Source of the DNA: Burkholderiaceae bacterium
Lineage (GTDB): Bacteria > Pseudomonadota > Gammaproteobacteria > Burkholderiales > Burkholderiaceae_C
DNA length: 64,000 nt
Reading direction: 5' to 3'
Assembly: GCA_024235995.1 (NCBI GenBank)
Contig: JACKLI010000001.1
Location: 1,612,001 to 1,676,000 of the forward strand
Shown: piece by piece, positions 1 through 8,153 of the stretch
Layout: each line of letters opens with the position of its first letter
How positions within the stretch are numbered: the stretch's first letter is position 1
The notes under the pieces: generated by a model
The model's input: the letters and a program-made list of their open reading frames with translations, nothing else
What the model was told of the DNA's origin: nothing
Databases searched by the model: none
Made by a program: the position numbers and the translations under genes

Positions 1-614
1 GCCTGCCGGGCTTCACGGTGCTGATGGCGCTGTTCAACGTGGTGGTGATCCGCATCGTGGTGGTCACGGCCTTCGCCTATGGCCTGGAGCCGTACACGCT
101 GGACGCCGTGGTGCGCGTGCTGGTGCTGGAGCTGATCCCGCTGGTGGCGGCGCTGTACGTGGCGGTGGACTACAGCATTCCGGGCGGCTCGCAGCTGTTC
201 AAGTGGCGCCGCGCCGGCGGCCTGGAGGCCCTGCGCGCGCAGGGCGCGGACCCGCTGGCGCGCGAGGTGCTGCCGCGCGTGCTGGGCGGCGTGCTGGCGG
301 TGTGCCTGATGGCGGCCGTCAGCTGCGTGATCTCGCTGGTGCTGACCTACGTCGCCGTGCACGGCTTCACGCTGGCGGCACTGCCGCGCTACAACCGCGC
401 GGTGGGGCAGATCTTCAATCCCGCCGTGACCCTGATCTTCGGCCTGAAGACCGGGCTGTTCGCCCTCGCGGTGGCCCTGCTGCCGGTGGCCAACGCCCTG
501 CGCGACATCCCGCGCAAGCGCGCGCGCACCAGCGTGGAGCTGCAGGGCCTGGTGCAGATGTTCGTGCTGATGCTGCTGATCGAGATGGCGGCGCTGGTGG
601 GCAACTACTATTGA
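1..614 (+). CDS. MlaE-family ABC transporter permease (5' end cut by window)
   Basis: The frame is open from the first base, so the start lies outside the window. The visible part encodes about 204 residues of a very hydrophobic protein with roughly four membrane spans. The segment ELIPLVAALYVA matches the conserved MlaE region that contacts the ATPase, and the hydrophilic turn after it (SIPGGSQLF) is also typical. MlaE permeases sit in the inner membrane and move phospholipids between inner and outer membrane together with an MCE (MlaD) protein and an ATPase. The MCE gene follows 10 bases downstream, which supports the call. The ATPase gene is probably upstream, out of view. Family assignment is confident; direction of lipid transport cannot be judged. 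Confidence 0.85.
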   Translation, partial: LPGFTVLMALFNVVVIRIVVVTAFAYGLEPYTLDAVVRVLVLELIPLVAALYVAVDYSIPGGSQLFKWRRAGGLEALRAQGADPLAREVLPRVLGGVLAVCLMAAVSCVISLVLTYVAVHGFTLAALPRYNRAVGQIFNPAVTLIFGLKTGLFALAVALLPVANALRDIPRKRARTSVELQGLVQMFVLMLLIEMAALVGNYY

Positions 615-624
615 GCTTCGCCGC

Positions 625-1620
625 ATGCCCACGCCCGACCCCACGCTCACCCCCGACGCACCCGAGCCGCCGCTGTCCGATGCCCTGGCGCGCGGCGTGC
701 GCTGGCGCGCCGTGATGCTCCTGATCGCCATGGCGCTGCTGCTGGTGGGCAGCGCGCTGTACCTGATGTGGGCGCGCGGCGCGTTCGAGCAGACGCAGCC
801 CCTGTACCTGAGCACCGACGACTCGGACGGCGTGCTGGTCGGCATGGACATGACGTTTGCCGGCTTTCCCATCGGCCGCGTGCGCCGCATCGAGCTGGTG
901 GGCAGCGGCACGGTGCGCATCCAGGTCGACGTGCCGGTGCGCGACGCGCACTGGCTGCGCAGCTCCAGCGTGTTCACGCTCGAGCGCGGCCTGGTCGGCG
1001 CGGCGCGGCTGCGGGCCTTCACCGGCGTGCCCGACGACCCGCCGCTGGCGGCCGGCGCCGAGCGCGTGGTGCTGCGCGGCGACGTGGCGGCCGAGATCCC
1101 GAAGATGATGTCCGACGTGCGCGACGTGCTGCAGAACGTCGCGCGGCTGACGGCCAGCGACGGCGCGCTGGGCCAGACCCTGGGCGAGCTGCAGGCCTTC
1201 AGCGCGCGCCTGAACACCGGCCAGGGCGGGCTGGTGGCGGCGCTCACCGGCAACGCCGCCGACGCCCGGCGCGTGGGCGAGCTGCTGGCGCGCAGCAACC
1301 AGCTGCTGCAGCGGGTGGATGCACTGGTGGCCCGGGCCGACCGCCAGGTGTTGGGCAAGGACGGCCTGCTGGCCGACAGCCACGAGGCCGTGCGCCAACT
1401 GGGCGGCCTGCTGCAGGAGGCGCGCCAGAGCGTGCAGAAGGTGGATGCGGTGCTGAAGGACGTGCAGGCCGTGGCCAGCAACGCGCGCGGCGCCACCGAT
1501 GGCCTGGGCGACCTGCGCGCCGACGTGGAAAGCAGCCTGCGCAAGATCGACGCCTTGATCGCCGAGCTGAACCGCAAGTGGCCGTTCGCGCCCCGCCAGC
1601 AGGAGCTGTCGCTGCCATGA
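625..1620 (+). CDS. MlaD-like MCE-domain protein
   Basis: This 331-residue protein has a short proline-rich cytoplasmic start, one membrane segment at about residues 28-48, and then an MCE domain (about 55-155) beginning with a YLSTDDSDGVLVGMDMTFAG region typical of the fold. The rest is a long alpha-helical region, expected to form a periplasmic tube or tether. MCE proteins form hexameric lipid channels attached to an MlaE permease, here encoded 10 bases upstream. Its TGA overlaps the ATG of the following lipoprotein gene (ATGA), so the three genes look like one operon. It is larger than E. coli MlaD (about 180 residues) because of the helical tail, closer to the longer MCE proteins of betaproteobacteria. 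Confidence 0.85.
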   Translation: MPTPDPTLTPDAPEPPLSDALARGVRWRAVMLLIAMALLLVGSALYLMWARGAFEQTQPLYLSTDDSDGVLVGMDMTFAGFPIGRVRRIELVGSGTVRIQVDVPVRDAHWLRSSSVFTLERGLVGAARLRAFTGVPDDPPLAAGAERVVLRGDVAAEIPKMMSDVRDVLQNVARLTASDGALGQTLGELQAFSARLNTGQGGLVAALTGNAADARRVGELLARSNQLLQRVDALVARADRQVLGKDGLLADSHEAVRQLGGLLQEARQSVQKVDAVLKDVQAVASNARGATDGLGDLRADVESSLRKIDALIAELNRKWPFAPRQQELSLP

Positions 1621-2255
1621 ACGTGCATCGCATAGCTCTTGTTTTTGTAGCTGCTGGCGCCCTGTCCGCCTGCGCCAGCGGCCCCAAAGTGCCGGACTGG
1701 CGCATCAGCGCCGTCGGCCACGTGCAGCGCTTCACCGAGGCCTGGCTGAGCGGCGACACCCGCGTGGCCGGGCGCGAGTTCGACCTGGCCCGCGCCGACA
1801 CGGCGCGCACCGGCCGCCCCGAGCTGGTGGCGCGCGTGGAGCTGACGCGCTGCGCCGCCCAGGTGGCCAGCCTGGACTTTGCGCCCTGCACCGGCTTTGA
1901 CGCGCTGGCGCCCGACGCCAGCGCGGCCGAGCGCGCCTACGCCCGCTACCTGGCCGGCCAGGCCGGGCCGGACGACGCGCCCCGGCTGCCGCCCCAGCAC
2001 CGCGCCGTGGCGGCCGGCGGCACGGACGTGGCCGCCATCGACGAGCCGCTGGCGCGCCTGGTCGCCGCCGCCGTGCTGCTGCGCCAGGGCCGCGCCACGC
2101 CCGCCGTGGTGGCGCAGGCGGTGGACACCGCCTCCGGCCAGGGCTGGCGCCGCCCGCTGCTGGCCTGGCTGGGGGTGCAGGCGCGCTGGGCCGAGCAGGG
2201 CGGCCAGGCCGACGAGGCGGCGCGCATCCGGCGGCGCATGGACCTTGTCCACTGA
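1617..2255 (+). CDS. Predicted lipoprotein of the Mla-type operon
   Basis: This encodes 212 residues. The start is the ATG that overlaps the stop of the MCE gene. Residues 1-19 form a lipoprotein signal peptide ending in the lipobox LSAC, so Cys19 should be lipidated and the protein anchored in a membrane facing the periplasm. The remainder is alpha-helical and rich in Ala and Arg, with two further Cys about 20 residues apart that could form a disulfide. I do not recognise a domain. It does not look like the PqiC-type lipoprotein often found with MCE genes. Position in the operon suggests an accessory role in lipid transport (inference). The DNA for the signal peptide contains a copy of the AGCTATC repeat. 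Confidence 0.75.
   Translation: MNVHRIALVFVAAGALSACASGPKVPDWRISAVGHVQRFTEAWLSGDTRVAGREFDLARADTARTGRPELVARVELTRCAAQVASLDFAPCTGFDALAPDASAAERAYARYLAGQAGPDDAPRLPPQHRAVAAGGTDVAAIDEPLARLVAAAVLLRQGRATPAVVAQAVDTASGQGWRRPLLAWLGVQARWAEQGGQADEAARIRRRMDLVH
1631..1667 (-). repeat. AGCTATC-family dispersed repeat inside a signal-peptide sequence
   Basis: On the minus strand this reads a GGCGCCAGCAGCTA core followed by an A-rich stretch and GAGCTATG. It lies wholly within the lipoprotein gene and encodes the hydrophobic core of its signal peptide. It is close to the copy at 10074-10107. Confidence 0.65.
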
Positions 2256-2263
2256 ACCACTCT

Positions 2264-3226
2264 TCAGGCGCGGCCGCGCAGCTCGGCAAACAGGTCGCTA
2301 TAGATTTTGTATCTGCTGGCGCTGATGGGATGCGGGCCAGCGGCCGATTCGACCACTGAAATCACACCGCAGCCCGGCTCGTGCAGGTGCGTGCAGTTGT
2401 AGAAGCGGCAGTCGGCCACGTGGGGGCGGATGTCGGGCATGTAGGCGGCCAGCTGCATCGGGTCGATGTGGCGCAGGCCGAACTCCTGAAAGCCGGGCGA
2501 GTCGATCAGCGCGCTGGTTCTGGCGGCCTCGTCCAGCCAGTACCACGTGGTCGTGGTCGTGGTGTGCTTGCCGGAGTTGAGCGCCTGCGAGATATCGCCC
2601 GTCTGCGCGGCGGCGCCGGGGACCAGGCGGTTGATGAGCGTGCTCTTGCCGGCGCCCGAAGGCCCCAGGATCAACGTGGTGCGGCCCTGCAGCGCGGCCG
2701 CCACGCCGTCCAGCGAGCAGGCGCCCGGCGCCACGTCGCCGCGCGGCTTGGCGGCCATGGCGAGCACGCTGTAGCCCATGGCGCGGTACGGCGCCAGCCG
2801 CGCCCAGGCGCGGGCAAAGGGCGCCGCCAGGTCGGCCTTGTTCAGCACGATCAGCGGCTCGATGTGCGCCGCCTCGCAGGCGATCAGCGCGCGCGCCAGC
2901 TGGTGCTCGGAGAACTCCGGCTCGGCCGCCAGCAGGACCAGCACCTGGTCCAGGTTGGCGGCAAAGGACTTGGTGCGCAACTCGTCCTGGCGGTACAGCC
3001 AGTTGCGCCGCGGCAGGGTGCGCTCGATGGTGCCCTCGTCCTGCGAAGGCAGCCACTGCACGCGGTCGCCCACCACCACCTCCAGCTTCTTGCCGCGCGG
3101 GTGGCAGCGCACGCGCTCGCCGGCGGGCGTCTCGACCACGCAGTGGCGCCCGTGGCTGGACACCACCAGGCCCTCGCGCAGCGCGCCGGGCGCCACGGGG
3201 GCGGGTCGTGGCGGGCGCGGGCTCAA
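2264..3226 (-). CDS. rsgA: Ribosome small subunit-dependent GTPase RsgA
   Basis: RsgA is a circularly permuted GTPase that acts late in maturation of the 30S ribosomal subunit. Counted from the TTG chosen here, the 320 residues show an N-terminal OB fold (about 20-85), then the G motifs in permuted order: NKAD (129-132), GPSGAGKS (188-195) and DSPG (242-245). A C-terminal zinc site follows, with Cys273, Cys278, His280 and Cys286. The TTG at 3226 overlaps the TGA of the upstream protease gene; a GTG at 3196 would give 310 residues, and the real start is unsure. The last 15 codons overlap a copy of the AGCTATC repeat without disturbing the expected protein end. It is translationally coupled to the M48 gene. 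Confidence 0.93.
   Translation of the reverse strand: MSPRPPRPAPVAPGALREGLVVSSHGRHCVVETPAGERVRCHPRGKKLEVVVGDRVQWLPSQDEGTIERTLPRRNWLYRQDELRTKSFAANLDQVLVLLAAEPEFSEHQLARALIACEAAHIEPLIVLNKADLAAPFARAWARLAPYRAMGYSVLAMAAKPRGDVAPGACSLDGVAAALQGRTTLILGPSGAGKSTLINRLVPGAAAQTGDISQALNSGKHTTTTTTWYWLDEAARTSALIDSPGFQEFGLRHIDPMQLAAYMPDIRPHVADCRFYNCTHLHEPGCGVISVVESAAGPHPISASRYKIYSDLFAELRGRA
2297..2340 (-). repeat. AGCTATC-family repeat at the 3' end of rsgA
   Basis: The minus strand reads CAGCGCCAGCAGATAC, an A-rich stretch and CTATAGC. It is a diverged copy inside the last codons of rsgA. Confidence 0.5.
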
Positions 3227-4524
3227 GCGGGCGACATCCGGGCGCCCAGGTGGGCCATGCGCTCGCTGGCCGGTGGGTGCGAGTAGTAAAAGCGCACGTA
3301 CAGCGGGTCGGGCGTGAGCGTGCTGGCGTTGTCCTTGTACAGCTTGACCAGCGCGTTGCTCAGCTCCTGCGCGCTGGCCTGGTGCGCGGCGTAGGCGTCG
3401 GCCTGGAACTCGTGCCGGCGCGAGAGCTGGGCCGCCAGCGGCGAGACGAAGAACATGAACACCGGCACCACGCCCATGAACAGCAGCAGCGCCAGCGCAT
3501 GGTTGGGCACCGCCCCGCCCATGCTGGCCGGCAGGTTGGGCGTGACGCCCAGGCCGGCGTAGAACCAGCTCTGCCCGGCCAGCCAGCCCAGCAGTGCCAG
3601 GCCGGCGAAGCTGAGCGCGAACAGCATGACGATGCGCTGCAGGATGTGCCGGTGCCGAAAGTGCCCCAGCTCGTGCGCCAGCACGGCCTCCACCTCGGGC
3701 GGGGTCAGCTGCGCCAGCAGCGTGTCGAAGAACACCACCCGCTTGGCGGCGCCAAAGCCCGTGAAGTAGGCGTTGGCGTGCGCGCTGCGCCGGCTGCCGT
3801 CCATCACGAACAGGCCCTTGGCGGTAAAGCCACAGCGCGCCATCAGGGCCGCCACGCGCTCGCGCAGCACCGCGTCGTCCAGGGGCTCGAAGGTGTTGAA
3901 CAGCGGCGCGATCAGGGTCGGGTAGAGCACCAGCATCAGCAGCGAGAACGCCATCCACGCGCCCCAGGTCCACAGCCACCAGGCGCTGCCCGTGGCCTGC
4001 ATCAGCCACAGCACGCCGGCGGCCAGCGGCAGGCCGATGAGCACGCCCAGCAGCGCCGACTTGAACAGGTCGGCCCACCACAGCCGCGCACTCATGCGGT
4101 TGAAGCCGAAGCGCTGCTCGATCACGAAGGTCTGCCACGCGCTGGCCGGCAGCTCGATCAGGCCGTTGACCAGCGCGAACGCCGCCAGCAGCGCCAGCGG
4201 CTGCAGCAGCGGCCGCGGGCCCAGGGCGTCCAGCAGCGCGCCGTTGAGCGCGTCCAGTCCGCCCAGCAGCGTCCAGCCCAGCAGCACCGCCGCGCCCAGC
4301 ATCAGCTCCAGCAGGCCGAAGCGCAGCCGCGCCACGGTGTAGTCGGCGGCGCGCTGGTGGGTTTCCAGCGGGATCGCGCGCGCGAACTCGGCCGGCACGG
4401 CGCCGCGGTGGCGCGCCACGGCGCGGATCTGGCGCGAGGCCAGCCACAGCTTGACCAGCACGTTCAGCAGCAGGGCCGCGCCGAAGACCAGCGAGGTGAG
4501 AAGGGCGGGGGTCAGGGCGGTCAA
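3223..4524 (-). CDS. M48-family membrane zinc metallopeptidase (Ste24/CAAX-protease-like)
   Basis: The 433 residues contain about seven hydrophobic segments and the zinc motif HELGH (284-288) with the third ligand Glu372 in HEFQAD. The order of an N-terminal membrane domain, catalytic helix, two membrane spans and then the Glu motif is that of the Ste24/CAAX prenyl protease 1 type, which in bacteria is thought to degrade membrane proteins in quality control. Bacteria lack the prenylated substrates of the yeast enzyme, so the actual substrates are unknown. The gene overlaps rsgA by a few bases and lies divergently from orn, with about 59 bases between starts for both promoters. Confidence 0.9.
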   Translation of the reverse strand: MTALTPALLTSLVFGAALLLNVLVKLWLASRQIRAVARHRGAVPAEFARAIPLETHQRAADYTVARLRFGLLELMLGAAVLLGWTLLGGLDALNGALLDALGPRPLLQPLALLAAFALVNGLIELPASAWQTFVIEQRFGFNRMSARLWWADLFKSALLGVLIGLPLAAGVLWLMQATGSAWWLWTWGAWMAFSLLMLVLYPTLIAPLFNTFEPLDDAVLRERVAALMARCGFTAKGLFVMDGSRRSAHANAYFTGFGAAKRVVFFDTLLAQLTPPEVEAVLAHELGHFRHRHILQRIVMLFALSFAGLALLGWLAGQSWFYAGLGVTPNLPASMGGAVPNHALALLLFMGVVPVFMFFVSPLAAQLSRRHEFQADAYAAHQASAQELSNALVKLYKDNASTLTPDPLYVRFYYSHPPASERMAHLGARMSPA

Positions 4525-4583
4525 GGAAGCGATGGAAAAAGAACCGAAGTATGCAGTTTAGGGCTCCATGGACAATCGAACCC

Positions 4584-5174
4584 ATGAACGACCTTGCCAC
4601 CGCCCCCGCCGCCAGCGCCGAGCTGGCCAAATCCGAGCAGAACCTGGTCTGGCTCGACTGCGAGATGACCGGACTGGACCCCGAGAAGGAGCGCATCATC
4701 GAGATCGCCGTCATCGTCACCGGCCCGCAGCTGACGCCGCGCGTGGAAGGGCCGGTGCTGGTGATCCATCAGCCGGACGAGGTGCTGAACGCCATGGACG
4801 CCTGGAACCAGGGCACGCACGGGCGCAGCGGCCTGACCGCCAAGGTCAAGGCCTCGGCCGTGACCGAGGCGCAGGCCGAAGACGAGGTGCTGGCGTTTTT
4901 GCGGCGCTACGTGGGCAAGGGCCAGTCGCCCCTGTGCGGCAACACCATCGGGCAAGACCGGCGCTTTCTGGTCAGGTACATGCCGCGGCTGGAGGCGTTC
5001 TTTCACTACCGCAGCATCGACGTCAGCACGCTCAAGGAGCTGGCGCGGCGCTGGCGCCCCGAGGTGATGCAGGCGTTCAAGAAGCGGCAGCTACACACCG
5101 CGCTGGCCGACGTGCACGAGTCGATCGACGAGCTGGAGCACTACCGCCGGCACTTCATCCGGCTGGCCGAATGA
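4584..5174 (+). CDS. orn: Oligoribonuclease
   Basis: Orn is a 3'-5' exonuclease of the DEDDh family that degrades di- to pentaribonucleotides, including pGpG from cyclic-di-GMP breakdown. The 196-residue protein has the first motif DCEMTGLD (residues 20-27) and the C-terminal TALADVHESIDE region with the catalytic His and Asp. The chosen ATG gives the usual length (about 180-200); an upstream in-frame extension has no conserved residues. It is transcribed away from the M48/rsgA pair and converges with the small membrane protein gene downstream. Confidence 0.95.
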   Translation: MNDLATAPAASAELAKSEQNLVWLDCEMTGLDPEKERIIEIAVIVTGPQLTPRVEGPVLVIHQPDEVLNAMDAWNQGTHGRSGLTAKVKASAVTEAQAEDEVLAFLRRYVGKGQSPLCGNTIGQDRRFLVRYMPRLEAFFHYRSIDVSTLKELARRWRPEVMQAFKKRQLHTALADVHESIDELEHYRRHFIRLAE

Positions 5175-5185
5175 GGGAGCCGGGC

Positions 5186-5896
5186 TCAGCGTCGTGCCGG
5201 GCCGTTGCCGTCGCGATCGTCCAGCGGGATCGGGAACGAGTCCGGCTGGCCCCAGTCGGTGAGGCGGGGCCCGTCGCCACCGCCCTCCAGCGGCGCCATT
5301 TGGGACGAGCGCCGGTCGTTGCGCCGTCGATCCAGCGTTTCCACCAGGTTGTCGCGGGCGGTTTGCAGCTCGACCGACTCGCCGGCGTTCGACTCGGTCG
5401 CGCCCAGGCCCAGGAACTCGGCCCGGATGGCCCAGGGCTCGGGCAGAGCGTCCGGCGTCAGCAGCCAGTAGCCGACGTGGCACTGCGCCAGCAGGTTCTG
5501 CTTGAGCTGGCGATTGCCGCGCGAGAGCCGATGCGGGTCCATCACGTCCACGCAGCCGATGGCGCGGCCCGTCTCGTCGGCCAGCGTGAAGGTGCAGTAC
5601 ACGCCGCTGAGCATGGCAAACAGGCCTTCGGCGGCGGAGCGGTCGCGCGGCTTGCAAAAGCGCGTGACCGGCAGCTTGACCATCACGTGATGCTCGGGAA
5701 ACACCTGCCGCAGCCAGTGCCACGTGTGCAGCTCGGTGCGCCCCAGCATGGGACGCGGCTGTACGGCCACGGCAGGCGGGACGCGTGGCTTGCGGGCGGG
5801 TGCGGGCGCAGGCGCAGGTGGGCGGCGACGCGCCCACAGCCATGCCGCGCACAGCACGGCGAGGGCGGTCAGCAACCATGGCCACAACGCATACAT
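5186..5896 (-). CDS. Membrane-anchored DUF2726-like protein
   Basis: The 236 residues start with one membrane helix (about 5-23), followed by an Arg/Pro/Ala-rich linker and a compact domain (about 50-165). The pattern LGRTELHTWHWLRQVFPEHH, then a basic strand, then VDVMDPHRLSRGNRQLKQ resembles DUF2726/topoisomerase-associated nuclease-like domains, but the usual nuclease residues are not clearly all there. The C-terminal 70 residues are Arg/Asp-rich and probably disordered. The gene stands alone, converging on orn. Function unknown; the domain match is from memory of the family and moderate. Confidence 0.6.
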   Translation of the reverse strand: MYALWPWLLTALAVLCAAWLWARRRPPAPAPAPARKPRVPPAVAVQPRPMLGRTELHTWHWLRQVFPEHHVMVKLPVTRFCKPRDRSAAEGLFAMLSGVYCTFTLADETGRAIGCVDVMDPHRLSRGNRQLKQNLLAQCHVGYWLLTPDALPEPWAIRAEFLGLGATESNAGESVELQTARDNLVETLDRRRNDRRSSQMAPLEGGGDGPRLTDWGQPDSFPIPLDDRDGNGPARR

Positions 5897-6096
5897 GACG
5901 ATTCCCTGAGCGAGTTTGCCGACTTCGGCTTGTTGTTCTTGATCGACTGGCGATCGAGTTTTGCAACTTTAGACCGCATTTTTTGCCGTGCAAGGGCCAA
6001 CGCGGCGAGGCGCCACCTGAAGTCGCGGTCTTTGCACAAAATGTCACACTTGGCGGGCCGCGCTTGGCCTGAAACCGCGCCTTGATGGAGAAAACC

Positions 6097-6825
6097 ATGC
6101 GCCTGGACGATGTGCTGTACTCGCAGGGCTTCGGCACCCGCCGCGTGTGCGCGGGCCTGATCGAGCAGGGCCACGTGTACCTTGGGCCGCAGGCCTGCAC
6201 CGACCCCGCGGCCGAGCTGGACGTGGCCGACCCGGCCCTGCGCTTCACGGTGCAGGGCGTGGCCTGGCCCTACCACGAGCGCGCTTACCTGATGCTGCAC
6301 AAGCCGGCGGGCACCGAGTGCTCACACCGCCCCGGCGCCTGGCCCAGCGTCTACACCCTGCTGCCGGCGCCGCTGCGCCAGCGCCCGGCGCCCGGCAAGG
6401 TGCAGGGCGTGCAGGCCGTGGGCCGGCTGGACCAGGACACCACCGGCCTGCTGTTGCTGTCGGACGACGGCGCTTTCATCCATCGCATGAATGCGCCGCG
6501 CCGACACGTGCCCAAGGTGTACGAGGTGCGCACCAAGCACCCGCTGGACGAGCGCCAGCTGCAGCGCCTGCGCGACGGCGTGGTGCTGGACGACGACCCG
6601 CGCCCGGTGCGCGCCTTTGCTGTCGAAGGAGTGGCCGAGCACCACCTGCGCCTGACGCTGACCGAAGGCAAGTACCACCAGGTCAAGCGCATGGTGGCCG
6701 CGGTGGGCAACCGGGTGGAGACGCTGCACCGCTCACGCATCGGGCAACTGGCCTTGCCGGGCGACCTGGCGCCGGGGCAGTGGCGCTGGCTGGCGGCTGA
6801 TGACTTGGCGCTGCTGATGGTGTGA
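6097..6825 (+). CDS. rsuA: 16S rRNA pseudouridine synthase (RsuA family)
   Basis: The 242-residue protein has an N-terminal S4-like RNA-binding part (MRLDDVLYSQGFGTRR) and a catalytic domain with GRLDQDTTGL, where the Asp is the catalytic residue. The region YHQVKRMVAAVGNRVETLHR near the end is characteristic of RsuA, the enzyme for pseudouridine 516 in 16S rRNA in E. coli. The start at 6097 has a GGAG six bases ahead; ATG at 6085 is possible but has no better site. Unlike many family members it lacks a long Lys/Arg tail. RluB/E-type specificity cannot be fully excluded. Confidence 0.85.
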   Translation: MRLDDVLYSQGFGTRRVCAGLIEQGHVYLGPQACTDPAAELDVADPALRFTVQGVAWPYHERAYLMLHKPAGTECSHRPGAWPSVYTLLPAPLRQRPAPGKVQGVQAVGRLDQDTTGLLLLSDDGAFIHRMNAPRRHVPKVYEVRTKHPLDERQLQRLRDGVVLDDDPRPVRAFAVEGVAEHHLRLTLTEGKYHQVKRMVAAVGNRVETLHRSRIGQLALPGDLAPGQWRWLAADDLALLMV

Positions 6826-6845
6826 TCCGTTTCTGCTCTCGGGAA

Positions 6846-6861
6846 TGTGAACAATGTCACG
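6846..6861. promoter_or_regulatory. CRP/FNR-like dyad upstream of the IPTL-CTERM gene
   Basis: The sequence TGTGA-N6-TCACG matches the CRP consensus TGTGA-N6-TCACA in nine of ten positions. It lies about 190 bases before the start at 7047. It is a candidate site only. Confidence 0.35.
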
Positions 6862-6921
6862 AAAAATAGCCCGACATCGCCTCGCGACGCCGCAAATGCC
6901 CACCGAAAATAAATTAAAGAC

Positions 6922-6938
6922 TTTGTATTTCGTACAAA
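6922..6938. repeat. Short inverted repeat TTTGTA-N5-TACAAA
   Basis: Perfect 6-base arms in an AT-rich intergenic stretch, about 110 bases upstream of the secreted protein gene. It could be an operator or a weak hairpin. Confidence 0.35.
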
Positions 6939-7046
6939 CTCATCCATATCCTCGGGCCTTCATTTCATGATGGCGGTGGCCCATGAGGCTTGAACGTGTT
7001 GGCGTGACAGCAGCAAGGTGTTGTTTGTAAAAGGGAGAGAGCCGTG

Positions 7047-8117
7047 ATGGCTTTGAAAACGAGGGGCGTTGCGCACCGCGCGCTGATTCTGGTGGCGGGC
7101 CTGGTCTGCGGGTCGATAGCTGGCGCAGCGGATTACTGGACGACTTTTTCAGGTAGTGGGGTGACGATTTCAGGCGCCCTGCATGGATCCACGTTGACCG
7201 CGAGCAACCAGAGTGGTGTCGCTCTCAGCGATCCCTTCTGGATTTCGACGCCGCCCTTCACGGTGTCCACCGTGGCGTTTTACCCCGCCAGCCTGAAGGC
7301 CATGACCAACCACATGGTCCGCCAGCCTCGCTCCGGGGCCACCGCCGGATCGCCCAGCATGGCCGAAATTGCGTTCGCGGCACCTGTGGTCGATCCCATG
7401 GTGGCCTTCTACAGCCTGGACAACTCGGCCGTGAGCGTGCAGGCCAGCACCGATGTGGGGGGCGCGCCGGCGGATGTCGAGATACTGGCCAATCGGCCCA
7501 ACATGATTGGCGTGCCGGCGGCCGGCTGGGTCAGCGGTCAGGACCCTGATGCCAATCTGGTTGCTCGTGGCGAAGGTTGTTTTGTCGATCCCGATTCGAA
7601 GCGCGTCTGCGGCATGTTTCGCTTGAAGGGCGTGTATTCGCGCATTCAACTGGGGCAGTTTCTGACCAGCGGTGGCGGTGATGGCGTGGGTTTCCAGATC
7701 GGCCTGAGCCTCACGCCGACGCCGCGACCGGACGCCGGCTCCGCCACGACGGGCGTGGCGCGCACCGTGATTGCCGACGTGCGTGTCAACGACAGGCTGG
7801 TGGGGGCGCGCGGCACGGAGCTTGCCGCCGGATCGGCCAACGCCACGCTGGCGCCGGTGGGCGCGTGGCCGGCCGGCATCGCGCTGGACACCGCCAGTGG
7901 CGCCGTCACCGTGGCGGGGTCGGTGCTGCCCGGCACGTACGTGATGAGCTACAGGCTGTGCGACGCGGCGGACGACACGAACTGTGCCGAAACCACGGTG
8001 ACGGTCACCGTCGGCGAACCTGCGCCGGTGCCGACCTTGCCGGCATCGGGCCTGGTGGCGCTGGCGGGGCTGCTGGGCTGGTTCGGCCTGCGCGCGCGTC
8101 GGCGGCGTCCACACTGA
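7047..8117 (+). CDS. Secreted protein with IPTL-CTERM-type sorting signal
   Basis: The 356-residue protein has a signal peptide (residues 1-28, ending IAGAA), a beta-rich extracellular region, and an Ig-like/He-PIG-type domain at about 245-325 with VTVTV strands. The C-terminus is VPTLPASGLVALAGLLGWFG followed by a cluster of arginines, which fits IPTL-CTERM/PEP-CTERM signals: a PTL motif, one membrane span and a basic end. Such proteins are thought to be cut and anchored or released by an exosortase-type enzyme; none is visible in this window. An AGGGAGAG sequence ahead of the ATG supports the start. The function of the N-terminal domain is not recognised. Codon use is less GC-biased than that of neighbours, especially in the first half. 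Confidence 0.7.
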   Translation: MALKTRGVAHRALILVAGLVCGSIAGAADYWTTFSGSGVTISGALHGSTLTASNQSGVALSDPFWISTPPFTVSTVAFYPASLKAMTNHMVRQPRSGATAGSPSMAEIAFAAPVVDPMVAFYSLDNSAVSVQASTDVGGAPADVEILANRPNMIGVPAAGWVSGQDPDANLVARGEGCFVDPDSKRVCGMFRLKGVYSRIQLGQFLTSGGGDGVGFQIGLSLTPTPRPDAGSATTGVARTVIADVRVNDRLVGARGTELAAGSANATLAPVGAWPAGIALDTASGAVTVAGSVLPGTYVMSYRLCDAADDTNCAETTVTVTVGEPAPVPTLPASGLVALAGLLGWFGLRARRRRPH

Positions 8118-8153
8118 AACTGAAACGGCTTGGAGTGCCCGTGCATCGCGGTG

